Shown here: piece by piece, positions 45,307 to 54,053 of the stretch
How the letters are laid out: every line of letters begins with the position of its first letter
Numbering within the stretch: position 1 is the stretch's first letter
Assembly: GCF_009690905.1 (NCBI RefSeq)
Contig: NZ_VOSW01000037.1
Location: forward strand, 23,105-87,104
Direction: 5' to 3'
Source of the DNA: Paraburkholderia madseniana
GTDB taxonomy: Bacteria; Pseudomonadota; Gammaproteobacteria; Burkholderiales; Burkholderiaceae
DNA length: 64,000 nucleotides
Notes under the pieces: generated by a model
Database searches by the model: none
Told to the model about the DNA's origin: nothing
The model's input: only the letters and a program-made list of their open reading frames with translations
Made by a program: the position numbers and the translations under genes

Positions 45307-45993
45307 ATGACGGGCGTAATATGGTTCGATTTTCTTCATCGTGCCGCCGCCATGTCTGACGAACCGCCTTCGCCTGTTGCGGAACCTGCCGCGCCCAGCC
45401 GCGAACCGCTGTTTGTGTCGCTTGATGCGCGGGTTGCCGAGCGCACGGCGAAGTGGCTCGCCGCAGCCACGGACGCCGCGTCACCCGATACTCAATTGTT
45501 CGCCAGGCTGATTGCCGCCCGCGATGTCCGCGACGAACTTGTGTTGCTTGGGTTGCCGCAGCCCGCGTGGCGCGCGCTATTGGAGCGGCACTTTATGCAC
45601 GCACCTGCGCCCGTGTTTGCATCCTTGCCTGGATTGCCACCCGTCGACACCAGCGAACACGCGGCATTCGTCGAAACGCTGAACGCACTGCTGCTCACGT
45701 ATGCCGGCGCCGCCGTCGACACGAACGACGTGCGCTGCCTCGCCTCAATCATCGCTCATGCGTGCTTGCGGCCGGATCACCTGTGGCGCGACCTCGGTCT
45801 TGCGGGCCGGGAAGAAGTCACATGGATGCTGACGCGCTATTTCCCCGCGCTCGTGCTGCTGAATGTCGATAATCTGCGCTGGAAGAAATTCCTTGCTCAG
45901 CAACGCGCGCTTTCCTTAGGGCTTCAGCCCGGCCCGGCGCCCGGTTGTCCGGGCTGCGAAGACTATGGGCATTGCTTTCCCGGCCACCCCTGA
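45307..45993 (+). CDS. nifQ: NifQ-family protein
   Basis: 228 residues. The C-terminal 75 residues align well with NifQ, the Fe-S protein that supplies molybdenum for nitrogenase cofactor: HLWRDLGLAGREEV, FPALVLLNVDNLRWKKFLAQQR and CPGCEDYGHCF. NifQ normally ends with Cx4Cx2Cx5C. Here the first Cys is Gly (position 209), leaving Cys 214, 217 and 223. No nif gene is in the window. Preferred start ATG 45307 (AGGTGA upstream); GTG 45298 and ATG 45352 are possible. It lies in an operon between the Moco-domain and ModE-like genes, so a general molybdenum-handling role is likely. Confidence 0.85.
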   Translation: MTGVIWFDFLHRAAAMSDEPPSPVAEPAAPSREPLFVSLDARVAERTAKWLAAATDAASPDTQLFARLIAARDVRDELVLLGLPQPAWRALLERHFMHAPAPVFASLPGLPPVDTSEHAAFVETLNALLLTYAGAAVDTNDVRCLASIIAHACLRPDHLWRDLGLAGREEVTWMLTRYFPALVLLNVDNLRWKKFLAQQRALSLGLQPGPAPGCPGCEDYGHCFPGHP

Positions 45994-46045
45994 AGGCCAT
46001 TCAGCCAGGATGGCAGCGCGAAGCGGTTCGTGTATGCTTTCGCGC

Positions 46046-46444
46046 ATGGCTGATACCGTGAAAACCAAACCAAGCCCCCCGACAAAATCCGCGAAACCGC
46101 GCCCCGAAGTGCGCTTCAGAATGCGTATCCGCAGCGGCGACGCTGTTGCGCTCGGGCCGGGCAAAGTCGAACTGCTGGAGGCCGTGCGCGAATACGGCTC
46201 GATCTCGGCTGCGGCGCGCAGCCTCGGCATGTCGTACCGGCGTGCATGGCTGCTGATCGACGAGCTGAACCGCTCGCTCAAAACACCGGCCACGCACTCG
46301 GAACAGGGCGGTCAAAGCGGCGGCGGTTGTACGCTGACGCCGGTCGGCGAACGCATCATTCATCTCTACCGCGATGTCGAAGTCGAGGCCCAGCGAAGCT
46401 GCGCAAAACAGATCGCTGAGTTGACCAGGCTGATTCGTTCCTGA
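46046..46444 (+). CDS. modE: ModE-like regulator, DNA-binding domain only
   Basis: About 132 residues. The winged helix-turn-helix of ModE is clear: VALGPGKVELLEAVREYGSISAAARSLGMSYRRAWLLIDELNR, and LTPVGERIIHLYRDVE. The C-terminal molybdate-binding (TOBE/Mop) domains of full ModE are missing, as in short ModE-like proteins. How it senses molybdenum is therefore unclear. The start is uncertain; the frame is open to 45965, overlapping nifQ. It is the likely binder of the four ModE-like boxes. Confidence 0.85.
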   Translation: MADTVKTKPSPPTKSAKPRPEVRFRMRIRSGDAVALGPGKVELLEAVREYGSISAAARSLGMSYRRAWLLIDELNRSLKTPATHSEQGGQSGGGCTLTPVGERIIHLYRDVEVEAQRSCAKQIAELTRLIRS

Positions 46445-46459
46445 GTACGGCCTCACAGT

Positions 46460-47812
46460 TCAGCCGTGGCGCAGGCAAAACGCCGAGGGCGGCGAATTGC
46501 CCAACTGGGCAAGATGCTCGGGACGCAGCCGGTCCACCAATTCGACAAAGCTCGCCACGCTTGCCGTGCGCAACGGGTGATAGTCGATCTGATGGCGCTC
46601 GCACACTCGCTTGAGCGTATTCATCGAATCATGATCGACGCAGTCGACCGGAAACACGACGATATCGGCGCCCGGCAGCGCGGCGGCAAGCAGACCTTTG
46701 CGGTCTTCCACGCCGCCGTCGTGCACCACGAAATCGCCACCGGCGGCCTCCACCAGCCGCTTGAGCGCGGCATTCGAGCCGGGGCGGCCGCCCACGTAGA
46801 CAATCCGTTTGCCGCGCACGCTGTCGAGGCTGGCTTGCCGCGTCTGCGCGCCATTGCTGTTGTCCCCAGCATCCACCGTCGCGCGTTCCAGCGCGTCGCA
46901 TTCGTTCTGCACCAACAGGAGCTGCGCCAACGCCTGATCACGGCTCTTGCGTAACGCGAGTGCAGCGCCCTGTTCCTGCAGCGTGCGCTGTTCAGCGGCC
47001 TCGCGGCGGCTCGTATGCAGCGCCACCCGCTGGTCGCTGTCGGCGAGCTTGTCGCGCAGCCTCGAAATCTCCGCTTCCAGATCGGAAGGATCCGCCGTCG
47101 TCTGGCGCGTGGCCACGGCGGTGAGTTGCGCGATCTGCTCGTTGAGCGCGGCAATCGCTGCGTCGCGCTGCGTGCTGATTTCCTGCAAGCGGCTTTGCTG
47201 CCGCTCGACTTTCTCTTTCAACTCGGCGTTTTCCGCTTCGAGCGCAACCAGCCTGCGGATGTCCGCGCGATTCGCCGCGCCGACCAGATGCGACAGCATG
47301 TGCAATTCGCCGAACGCTTTCTGGCGCACATGCAGGGTCGCGCACGGATGCGTCATCAAAGCCCAGTAAGCAGGCGGGATCTCGCCGCTTTTCAGCGCTT
47401 CGTCCCAGAGCTTCAGCAGCTCGACGTCGTCGGCGGCTTTGTCGAAGCGGCGGATCGCCGCCGCATAGTGTTCGTCGAGCAACTTGTGCAGGGCTTTGGC
47501 GCCCGCGCCGCCATCGATCGCGAGTTCGACGGCCGAGTGATGAATCTCCAGATCGCTCGCGTCCCGGCGATCGAGGCCAGTGAATTTAGGCACCAGCTTG
47601 CGCAGTTCGTGCGTGCTGAGACAGGTGCCGATGATCGAGCAATGCAGTTGGCCATCGAGCTCGGCGAGGCGCGCGCGCCGTTTGGTGTTCGAGAACGACA
47701 CCTTGGCGGGCGTGCAGCACGGATCGGCCACGCGCAAGCCGGTACCGGCAAGCTCGTCGCCGGACAGTTTGAGGTGCGAAGGCTGGGCGAGACGAAACGG
47801 TGGTGTGTGCAT
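46460..47812 (-). CDS. DUF2325 coiled-coil protein
   Basis: 450 residues, cytoplasmic. The N-terminal part, about 55-190, has CSIIGTCLSTHELRKL and THPCATLHVRQKAFGELHML, with Cys and His that could bind metal. A long coiled coil follows, about 190-330 (ALEAENAELKEKVERQQSRL). The C-terminal DUF2325 domain is about 350-440: GKRIVYVGGRPGSNAALKRL, VVFPVDCVDHDSMNTLKRVC. Function unknown. The ATG at 47812 follows GAGG. A strong ModE-like box is 79 bp upstream. It ends 15 bp from the convergent ModE-like gene. Confidence 0.85.
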   Translation of the reverse strand: MHTPPFRLAQPSHLKLSGDELAGTGLRVADPCCTPAKVSFSNTKRRARLAELDGQLHCSIIGTCLSTHELRKLVPKFTGLDRRDASDLEIHHSAVELAIDGGAGAKALHKLLDEHYAAAIRRFDKAADDVELLKLWDEALKSGEIPPAYWALMTHPCATLHVRQKAFGELHMLSHLVGAANRADIRRLVALEAENAELKEKVERQQSRLQEISTQRDAAIAALNEQIAQLTAVATRQTTADPSDLEAEISRLRDKLADSDQRVALHTSRREAAEQRTLQEQGAALALRKSRDQALAQLLLVQNECDALERATVDAGDNSNGAQTRQASLDSVRGKRIVYVGGRPGSNAALKRLVEAAGGDFVVHDGGVEDRKGLLAAALPGADIVVFPVDCVDHDSMNTLKRVCERHQIDYHPLRTASVASFVELVDRLRPEHLAQLGNSPPSAFCLRHG

Positions 47813-47890
47813 GAGGACCTCGAATCCGGATCTGGCGTCAGGCTGATTGAACGTGCTTGCTGGACATCCGCGCCATGCAGACGCTGCTGG

Positions 47891-47914
47891 CGATATATTC
47901 GAAAAGATATAGCG
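47891..47914 (-). promoter_or_regulatory. ModE-like box 3, upstream of the DUF2325 gene
   Basis: CGATATAT-N8-ATATAGCG, a full match to CGNTATAT-N8-ATATANCG with spacer TCGAAAAG. This is the best of the four sites. Confidence 0.75.
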
Positions 47915-47952
47915 ATCGGCAAAAGAAAACGTTCATATGCGGCAATGACGAA

Positions 47953-48591
47953 TTAGTCGTTCGGGTGGACGAGCGTCCGCTCAGCGCGTGATTTGCGCTG
48001 AGTGATCGTGGCAGAAGCGGCGGCAGAAGCAGCGGCAGCACCGGTGGCGGGAGCTGCGGCGGTGGTGCGGCCGGCGGCACGACGGACGACGGCTGGCTCT
48101 GCGCCGCCGACTGCCCGTGCATGCTGATCCAGAACATGCCCAACGCACAGACCGATAAACGCGGTATCGAGCCGCTCGAGTTCCGCCACCACCTTGCGTA
48201 ACGCGGCCAGATCGTTGCTGAACGCATCCGAGAAGATCGCGTCGCGAAGTTGCTCGGCCGAGCGCGCTTCTTCGATCGAAGCTTTCAGATCGCGCAGACG
48301 GGCAAAACCCGCCGCCTTGGCCTGTTCGGCCAGGATCGACAGCAACTGGTTCAATGAGTGCGAGCCCGACGTGCCCACCGACGCGAAGTTCAACTGGTCG
48401 CCCGTCAGCATCAGTACGAAGCGCTGCACGCTGCCGTAAAGGCGCCGGTAAGCATCGACGACGTCGCGGATCAGTTCGGCGCGGCCACGTTCGGACGCCG
48501 ACTTCACCGCGACGATGGTCGACGGAAGTTCTTTCGGGCGGCGCCCCGCCGGGTCGGACGAGGTGGGTCGCAATGTGGGTCGACTAGGCAC
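47953..48591 (-). CDS. Hypothetical protein under a ModE-like box
   Basis: About 212 residues, not recognised. The central part, about 30-155, is helical and Leu-rich (AELIRDVVDAYRRLYGSVQRFVLMLTGDQLNF, SLNQLLSILAEQAKAAGFARL), with an Ala/Arg-rich low-complexity tail. No Cys motif or signal peptide. The ORF is open to 48891, but the GTG at 48591 has GGAG 8 bases upstream and places the ModE-like box 80 bp before it. It precedes the DUF2325 gene in the same direction, 140 bp away, with its own box. Confidence 0.6.
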   Translation of the reverse strand: MPSRPTLRPTSSDPAGRRPKELPSTIVAVKSASERGRAELIRDVVDAYRRLYGSVQRFVLMLTGDQLNFASVGTSGSHSLNQLLSILAEQAKAAGFARLRDLKASIEEARSAEQLRDAIFSDAFSNDLAALRKVVAELERLDTAFIGLCVGHVLDQHARAVGGAEPAVVRRAAGRTTAAAPATGAAAASAAASATITQRKSRAERTLVHPND

Positions 48592-48670
48592 TGCTGCTGG
48601 CTCCTGCTTGCTTGTTTCGCTTCGTCGTACGCGATCGGCGGGCGAGTTGCCGCGCTGCACAAAAGCATAC

Positions 48671-48694
48671 CGTGATATTCGAGAGGATATAACG
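48671..48694 (-). promoter_or_regulatory. ModE-like box 4, upstream of the hypothetical gene
   Basis: CGTGATAT-N8-ATATAACG, one mismatch to the pattern. The spacer TCGAGAGG nearly equals that of box 3, so boxes 3 and 4 share about 20 of 24 bases. They may have been copied from one another. Confidence 0.7.
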
Positions 48695-48724
48695 AAACGT
48701 GGCGCGAGGGTAGCGCGGGCGGTT

Positions 48725-49600
48725 TTAGCTGCCCTGTGCGAACTCGAGAAATGCCCGCACAGCCGGTGCCCGTTCGAACTTTCGATAGGCAATGGCAATT
48801 TCCGAGGCGATAGGTTTGCCGGCGATGCCTCGGTAGACGACGCCCGGCAACGCGATGCAATCAGCGAGGGTATGCGGTACGACCGCCACATTACCGCCTA
48901 GCGATACGCAGGCCAACACCGCCGGGAGTGTGCCGGGACGTGACCCGAGCCGCGGCGAAAAACGCCCGCGCCGTGCGACTTCGAAGGTACCGGCTTCCTG
49001 TTCCGGCAGCACGAAACACTGATCGTGCAGTTGCGCGGGTTTAATGTCGGGTAAACGGGCGAGTGCGCAATTTTCCGGCAGCGCGAGGACGAACGTATCG
49101 CGGTGCACGGTGCTTGCCTGAATACCGTCGACGAGTGGCATCGGCGGGCGGACGTAGGCTGCGTCGAGCAGGCCATCGCGCAGCATCTCGGCCGCGCCGT
49201 CCATCGGCACCTCGCGAATGGAGACATCGACGCCCGGATACCTGGAGCGAAAGCCGCCGACCGCCCGTTGCAATACGCCCGCATAGGCAGCCGAAGCGAC
49301 GTAGCCGACTTCGATCCTGCCCAACTCGCCGCGCTCGGCGAGAATCGCGCGCTCTTCGCCGCGCGTGAGGTGGTCAAGCGCGCTGAGCGCTTCGGCGAGG
49401 TAGGCGCTGCCGGCCGCGCTCAATGTCACCGACCGCTTGGTGCGATGAAAGAGCCGCACGCCGAGCAACCGTTCCGCTTCCTGGATCAGCTTGGTTAGCG
49501 TTGGGGCGGCGATGCCTAATTCATCCGCGGCGCGGGAGAAATGAAGATGCTTCGCGACACAAACGAATGCGTGAATATGGCGGAGTTCGAGCTTTCGCAT
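48725..49600 (-). CDS. LysR-family transcriptional regulator
   Basis: 291 residues. The N-terminal winged helix-turn-helix reads LELRHIHAFVCVAKHLHFSRAADELGIAAPTLTKLIQEAE. A periplasmic-binding-protein-like effector domain follows from about residue 90. It is divergent from a DHA2 MFS exporter 109 bp away, so it probably regulates that gene. Its 3' end lies close to ModE-like box 4, but on the far side of the hypothetical gene's promoter. Confidence 0.93.
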   Translation of the reverse strand: MRKLELRHIHAFVCVAKHLHFSRAADELGIAAPTLTKLIQEAERLLGVRLFHRTKRSVTLSAAGSAYLAEALSALDHLTRGEERAILAERGELGRIEVGYVASAAYAGVLQRAVGGFRSRYPGVDVSIREVPMDGAAEMLRDGLLDAAYVRPPMPLVDGIQASTVHRDTFVLALPENCALARLPDIKPAQLHDQCFVLPEQEAGTFEVARRGRFSPRLGSRPGTLPAVLACVSLGGNVAVVPHTLADCIALPGVVYRGIAGKPIASEIAIAYRKFERAPAVRAFLEFAQGS

Positions 49601-49709
49601 GGTTTTCAGTATTTCCGCCGGAGCTAATTATTTTGTGATTCTATGCCAATGACAGGCAATAGATGCGTCGCTACCATCGCATGACCTCGATTCGACGCCA
49701 CCTGCCTGT

Positions 49710-51305
49710 ATGTCATCCACGTCCCCCCGTCCCGCACTGCCGGTGCAGTCGTCAGACTCCAAAGACTCAAAACCCGTCAACCCCGCGTTCGTGCTGGCCA
49801 CCGCGTCGGCGACCTGTGCGTTGATCGTGCTCGATACCAACGTCGTGGCCGTCTCGTTGCCGTCGATTGCACGCTCGTTTCACGCGAGTTTTGCCGATGT
49901 GGAATGGGTGGTCAGCGCGTATATGGTCGCTTTCGCGTCGTGTCTGCTGCCCGCGGGTGCTCTGGCCGACCGCGTCGGCCGTAAGCGGATGCTGCTGCTC
50001 GGGCTCGCGCTGTTCTTTCTGGCGTCGCTCGGTTGCGGGGCGGCGCCATCGGCGGCCATGCTGAACGTGGCGCGCGCGGTCAAGGGCGTCGGCGCCGCGA
50101 TGCTGCTCACCGCGGCGCTCGCCGTGATCGCGAACACCTTCCACGAAGGACCCGCGCGCGTGCGGGCATGGGCCGTGTGGGGCACCTGCATGGGCCTTGC
50201 GACGACGGTGGCGCCGCTCGTCGGCGGCGTGATTACCCAATGGCTCGGCTGGCGCTGGATCTTCCTGCTCAATCTGCCCGTATGCGCCGTCCTCGCGTGG
50301 TGCGCGTTGCGCTCGATTCGCGAGTCGCGCAATCCCGAGCCCGGTCCGCTCGACGCCGCCGGCAGCATCCTGTTCGGCCTTGCGCTTGCGCTCGGTATCT
50401 GGGCGTTGATCGAGGTGCCGGCCGACGGGCTTGCGAGCTGGACAACCGGCGCCAGGCTCGTGGCATGCGTGCTGCTGTTTGGCGCATTCGTTCAGGTGCA
50501 ACGCTCGCGGGCGCATGCGATGGTCGATCTTGCGCTGTTTCGCCAGCCACGCTTCGTCGCCGCCGTGCTCGCGATGTTCGGCTACGCTGCCTGCGCTCAG
50601 GTGATGATGACGTTTTTGCCGTTGTATCTGCAGAACGCATTCGGCCTGTCAGCGGTGAGGGCGGGCGTCGGCATGTTGCCGTTCGCGCTGGCGATGGTGC
50701 TCGGGCCGTACATCGGCGCGGCGCTCGCAAAGCGCTTGTCGGGCATGGCCCTGCTGTCGAGCGGGCTGTTGCTGATCGCGGCCGGCAATCTGCTGACGGC
50801 GCTGGTCGCCGGCGACGCACGCTATGAGCTGGTGGCGCTCGGCATGGTCGTAACCGGGCTGGGCGCGGGGATCATGAATGGCGATACGCAGAAGGCCATC
50901 ATGGCGTGCGTGCCGCCGGATCGAACCGGCATGGCGTCCGGTATCAGCACGACAACGCGCTTCACGGCCATCGTCACGTCGGTGGGTGTGCTGGGCGCGG
51001 TACTCGCGGCCCGCACGCACGCTGTGTTCGTGGCGGGCACGCCCATGACGCCGGATATCAGCGCTGCGCTCGACGCGGGTTTCATGTCGCGCCTGCTGGC
51101 GGGAGATATGGCGCAGGCCACCGCGCATCTGCCGCCGGCTCTCAGGGCCACGGTGGTGTCGGCCGCGCATGCCAGCTTTGCCAGTGGCTTTGCCGCGGCG
51201 CTCTATCTGGCTGCTGCGGCGGCGGCGTCAATTGCAGCGGGAATCTGGCTGCTGGGTCGCAGAGGTGAAACTGCACGGGTCCGTGGGATTGCGGCCAACG
51301 GTTAG
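49710..51305 (+). CDS. MFS transporter, DHA2-like
   Basis: 531 residues, about 14 hydrophobic helices. Motifs: CALIVLDTNVVAVSLPSI (TM1), GALADRVGRKRMLLLG (motif A) and VAPLVGGVITQWLGWRWIFLL (motif C, TM5-6). A multidrug or metabolite exporter driven by the proton gradient; the substrate is unknown. Divergent from the LysR gene. Confidence 0.9.
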   Translation: MSSTSPRPALPVQSSDSKDSKPVNPAFVLATASATCALIVLDTNVVAVSLPSIARSFHASFADVEWVVSAYMVAFASCLLPAGALADRVGRKRMLLLGLALFFLASLGCGAAPSAAMLNVARAVKGVGAAMLLTAALAVIANTFHEGPARVRAWAVWGTCMGLATTVAPLVGGVITQWLGWRWIFLLNLPVCAVLAWCALRSIRESRNPEPGPLDAAGSILFGLALALGIWALIEVPADGLASWTTGARLVACVLLFGAFVQVQRSRAHAMVDLALFRQPRFVAAVLAMFGYAACAQVMMTFLPLYLQNAFGLSAVRAGVGMLPFALAMVLGPYIGAALAKRLSGMALLSSGLLLIAAGNLLTALVAGDARYELVALGMVVTGLGAGIMNGDTQKAIMACVPPDRTGMASGISTTTRFTAIVTSVGVLGAVLAARTHAVFVAGTPMTPDISAALDAGFMSRLLAGDMAQATAHLPPALRATVVSAAHASFASGFAAALYLAAAAAASIAAGIWLLGRRGETARVRGIAANG

Positions 51306-51544
51306 CGGAGCAATCGTGCCGTGCGCTTAATCGATTCTTCGCTGCAGAAATTGAGCATCGCTGCGCCGACGCGCTGACGTTCACCGGCTAACGCTCTGCC
51401 TTCGAAGCAGCCGGCTCGACCACGGCCGCCGCATTTTCCGATATCGTGTGCTGCTCGTGCGCGCTCAAACTCAAATCCTGGCGCGCGCTCCTTTCCGGGC
51501 CGTTTCCACGACCGGCTGACCGGGTAACGCATAACCACAAGAAA

Positions 51545-52024
51545 ATGAGCCATCCCAACACCGAACTGATCGAGCGTTTTTACACCGCGTTCCAGCAACG
51601 CGACGCGGAAACGATGGCTGCCTGCTATGCCGACGATGTGGTCTTCAGCGATCCGGCCTTTGGCGAGCTGCGCGGCGAAGAGGCCCGCGACATGTGGCGC
51701 ATGCTGGTGTCGCGCGCGCAGGATTTCTCGCTGACGTTCGACGGCGTCGAAGCGGACGAGCTCAACGGCCGCGCCCACTGGGTAGCCCGTTACACATTCC
51801 GTCAGACGGGCCGCACGGTGGTGAACAGCATCGACGCCCGCTTCGGGTTCCGCGACGGCCGCATCGTCGAACACCGCGATACCTTCGACCTTGGGCGTTG
51901 GGCCCGTGAGGCTTTGGGGATCAAGGGCCTGCTGCTCGGCTGGACACCTTTCGTGCAGGGCGCGATCAGGGCGCAGGCGAGAAAAGGCCTCGACCTCTAT
52001 CGACGCCGGCAGCGCCGCGCGTAA
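51545..52024 (+). CDS. SnoaL/NTF2-like protein
   Basis: 159 residues with the NTF2-like cone fold pattern: NTELIERFYTAFQQRDAETMAACYADDVVFSDPAFGELRGEEARDMWRML, and a C-terminal RIVEHRDTFDLGRWA. Such proteins are small enzymes or ligand-binding proteins; the reaction is not predictable. The ATG at 51545 gives the normal N-terminus; the ORF is open to 51446. Upstream, 51306-51544 has no supported gene. Confidence 0.85.
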   Translation: MSHPNTELIERFYTAFQQRDAETMAACYADDVVFSDPAFGELRGEEARDMWRMLVSRAQDFSLTFDGVEADELNGRAHWVARYTFRQTGRTVVNSIDARFGFRDGRIVEHRDTFDLGRWAREALGIKGLLLGWTPFVQGAIRAQARKGLDLYRRRQRRA

Positions 52025-52132
52025 CGGGTCAGCCGGGGGGCAGCCTGGGATCAGCCCGGCGCATTCCCCCAGTCTTGCTATGAACCGGTCAGTTGATGCA
52101 GTATTTCGTGATATCGACAAGCGGGGAGTTCT

Positions 52133-53014
52133 ATGCCGGTAGTGGATGCGTCATGGGAAGCGTGGCTAAGCAGCAACGTAGCGCGCGGTTGCAGCATCGA
52201 CTCGATGATCGATGCGATGGTGCAAGCCGGTTTCGCCACGGAAGCCGCGCGCGCGGAAGTGCGCAAAGCGTTCGGCATGAACCCGGCGGACGCGGGAGCG
52301 GCCTCGGCGGCCGTAGCGACCGAGGCCACCCTGGTCAAAACCGCGTCACAGACCTACCAATACGACGAGTCGCCCGTTGCGCGCGGCAATACGATCCGTG
52401 CGCACGATCGTGACGTCCGCGTGTTGATGCGCTGCGAGCGGCCCCAGGTGATCGTGTTCGGGGATGTGCTTTCGCCTGACGAATGCGACGAGATGATCGA
52501 GCGCTCGCGTCATCGATTGAAACGCTCCACCACGGTCAATCCCGCCACCGGTAAGGAAGACGTGATCCGCAACCGCACCAGCGAAGGCATCTGGTACCAG
52601 CGCGGGGAAGACGCGTTCATCGAAAAGATGGACCGCCGCATCTCGAGTCTGATGAACTGGCCGGTTGAAAACGGCGAGGGGCTGCAGATTCTGCATTACG
52701 GCACGACCGGCGAATATCGCCCGCACTTCGATTATTTCCCGCCCGATCAGCCCGGCAGCGCGGTGCATACCGCCCAGGGCGGCCAGCGCGTGTCGACTCT
52801 GGTGATCTATCTGAACGACGTGCCCGACGGCGGCGAGACGATCTTCCCGGAAGCGGGCATGTCAGTCGCGGCGGTCAAGGGTGGCGCGGTGTATTTCCGC
52901 TATATGAACGGCCAGCGTCAACTCGATCCTCTGACCTTGCACGGCGGCGCGCCGGTGCTGGGCGGCGACAAATGGATCATGACGAAGTGGATGCGCGAGC
53001 GCGCCTACGGCTGA
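52133..53014 (+). CDS. 2OG-Fe(II) oxygenase, prolyl-4-hydroxylase-like (copy 1)
   Basis: 293 residues. An N-terminal helical domain (AWLSSNVARGCSIDSMIDAMVQAGF) precedes a P4H-type double-stranded β-helix at about 100-290. Iron ligands are His and Asp in YRPHFDYFPPDQ and His in LTLHGGAPV; the 2-oxoglutarate-binding Lys follows (KWIMTKWMRE). It probably hydroxylates a peptidyl substrate, unknown here. GGGGAG lies just before the ATG. A close paralogue at 54054 suggests duplication, with a cation-efflux gene between them in the opposite direction. Confidence 0.9.
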   Translation: MPVVDASWEAWLSSNVARGCSIDSMIDAMVQAGFATEAARAEVRKAFGMNPADAGAASAAVATEATLVKTASQTYQYDESPVARGNTIRAHDRDVRVLMRCERPQVIVFGDVLSPDECDEMIERSRHRLKRSTTVNPATGKEDVIRNRTSEGIWYQRGEDAFIEKMDRRISSLMNWPVENGEGLQILHYGTTGEYRPHFDYFPPDQPGSAVHTAQGGQRVSTLVIYLNDVPDGGETIFPEAGMSVAAVKGGAVYFRYMNGQRQLDPLTLHGGAPVLGGDKWIMTKWMRERAYG

Positions 53015-53022
53015 GGCGCGCG

Positions 53023-53667
53023 CTATTCGGCCGCGTGCGGTGCGGCGGTTTTTCCCGGAGCACCGGCTGACAGTTGCTTCAATGCGCTGCGCGCGCCGAC
53101 GCAGCCCATGCGCATGATCATCAGGCCGATCGCCGCGCCTGCCACGTGGTCGAGCATCGGTATGCCCGCGATGCTGCCGGCCACCCCCAGGGTCGCGACC
53201 AGCGCCGACACCGCATCCATTCGCGCATGCCATGCACTTGCCAGCAGAATCGCCGAGCCGGTGCGCTGGCCTTCGGCGCGCATGTAGCGGAACAACGCTT
53301 CCTTGGCGATCGTGACGAAGCCGCTGACGGCGAGCGCGCCGACTTGCATCTTCGTGTTGCCGCTCAACGTGGCGGTTTGGCCGATGCTGTGCCAGAGCAT
53401 TTCGGCTGCCGTGACAATCAGCAGGGCGGCGATGAAGAGGGATGCCAGGGCTTGCACGGTGTTGCCATCCCCTTCACGCGACCTTGCGTTCAGGTGTTTC
53501 GTGCTGAGAACCAGCACGATGAGCACGACGCCGTCGGCGGTCAGGTCGCTCAAGGTGTGGACACCGTCCGCGACCAGCCCGTCCGAATGCGCTGTCAGGC
53601 CGATGGCAATCTGCAGCGCCATGAGAAAGGCGTTGAGCAGTGCACTGGTGGAGGCGGCTTTAAGCAA
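53023..53667 (-). CDS. Cation-efflux (CDF-type) protein, possibly frameshifted at its 5' end
   Basis: 214 residues with about five or six hydrophobic helices and the CDF metal-site residues: SDGLVADGVHTLSD (TM2) and SAWHARMDAVSAL (TM5, HxxxD). The cytoplasmic domain of larger CDF pumps is absent. The annotated start is a TTG without a ribosome binding site. Directly upstream, in another frame, an ATG at 53740 opens a His-rich peptide (DCHSHSHSRTTQGGRFA) typical of CDF N-termini, ending in TAA. Removing one T there joins it to this ORF. Either a frameshift or a short start is present. It would export Zn, Co or similar metals. Confidence 0.75.
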   Translation of the reverse strand: MLKAASTSALLNAFLMALQIAIGLTAHSDGLVADGVHTLSDLTADGVVLIVLVLSTKHLNARSREGDGNTVQALASLFIAALLIVTAAEMLWHSIGQTATLSGNTKMQVGALAVSGFVTIAKEALFRYMRAEGQRTGSAILLASAWHARMDAVSALVATLGVAGSIAGIPMLDHVAGAAIGLMIMRMGCVGARSALKQLSAGAPGKTAAPHAAE

Positions 53668-53740
53668 AGCGGCCGCCTTGTGTGGTGCGGCTGTGGCTGT
53701 GGCTGTGGCAGTCGCTGTCGCGCACGGAAGGCTGTGGCAT

Positions 53741-54053
53741 CGGGGCGGGACGGGTTAGGTTGTCGCAGGAAAGTACCCGTCGAACGTGGCGCGCAAATGA
53801 CAGTGCCGCAACGGCTAGCGGCGATCAGGACCACCTCGTCCGCCCGGGCGTCGGTGAGTAGGATATTTCGTAGCTCGCGATGCGTTGAATCCGACGCTCA
53901 ATGCGTTTCAGCTAGGGCCCGTTTCCGAATCGTCGCGTGAAATGTGGCGGGACGGCCACCTATCATCCTTCGCTTTAGTCAGCATCGCCCGATCGGCAGC
54001 ACGCCCGGTCCGCGCGTGCTGAGCGAGCGAACTCTGGATGTGGGATGAGACGT
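53741..54053. other. Intergenic region before P4H copy 2
   Basis: A 313-bp gap with no supported gene. It presumably carries divergent promoters for the cation-efflux and P4H genes. Confidence 0.35.

Noticed and set aside
53680..53730. Short GTGGCT repeats as a CRISPR or satellite
   Set aside because: The hexamers are few and encode a His-rich segment on the minus strand; there are no spacers.
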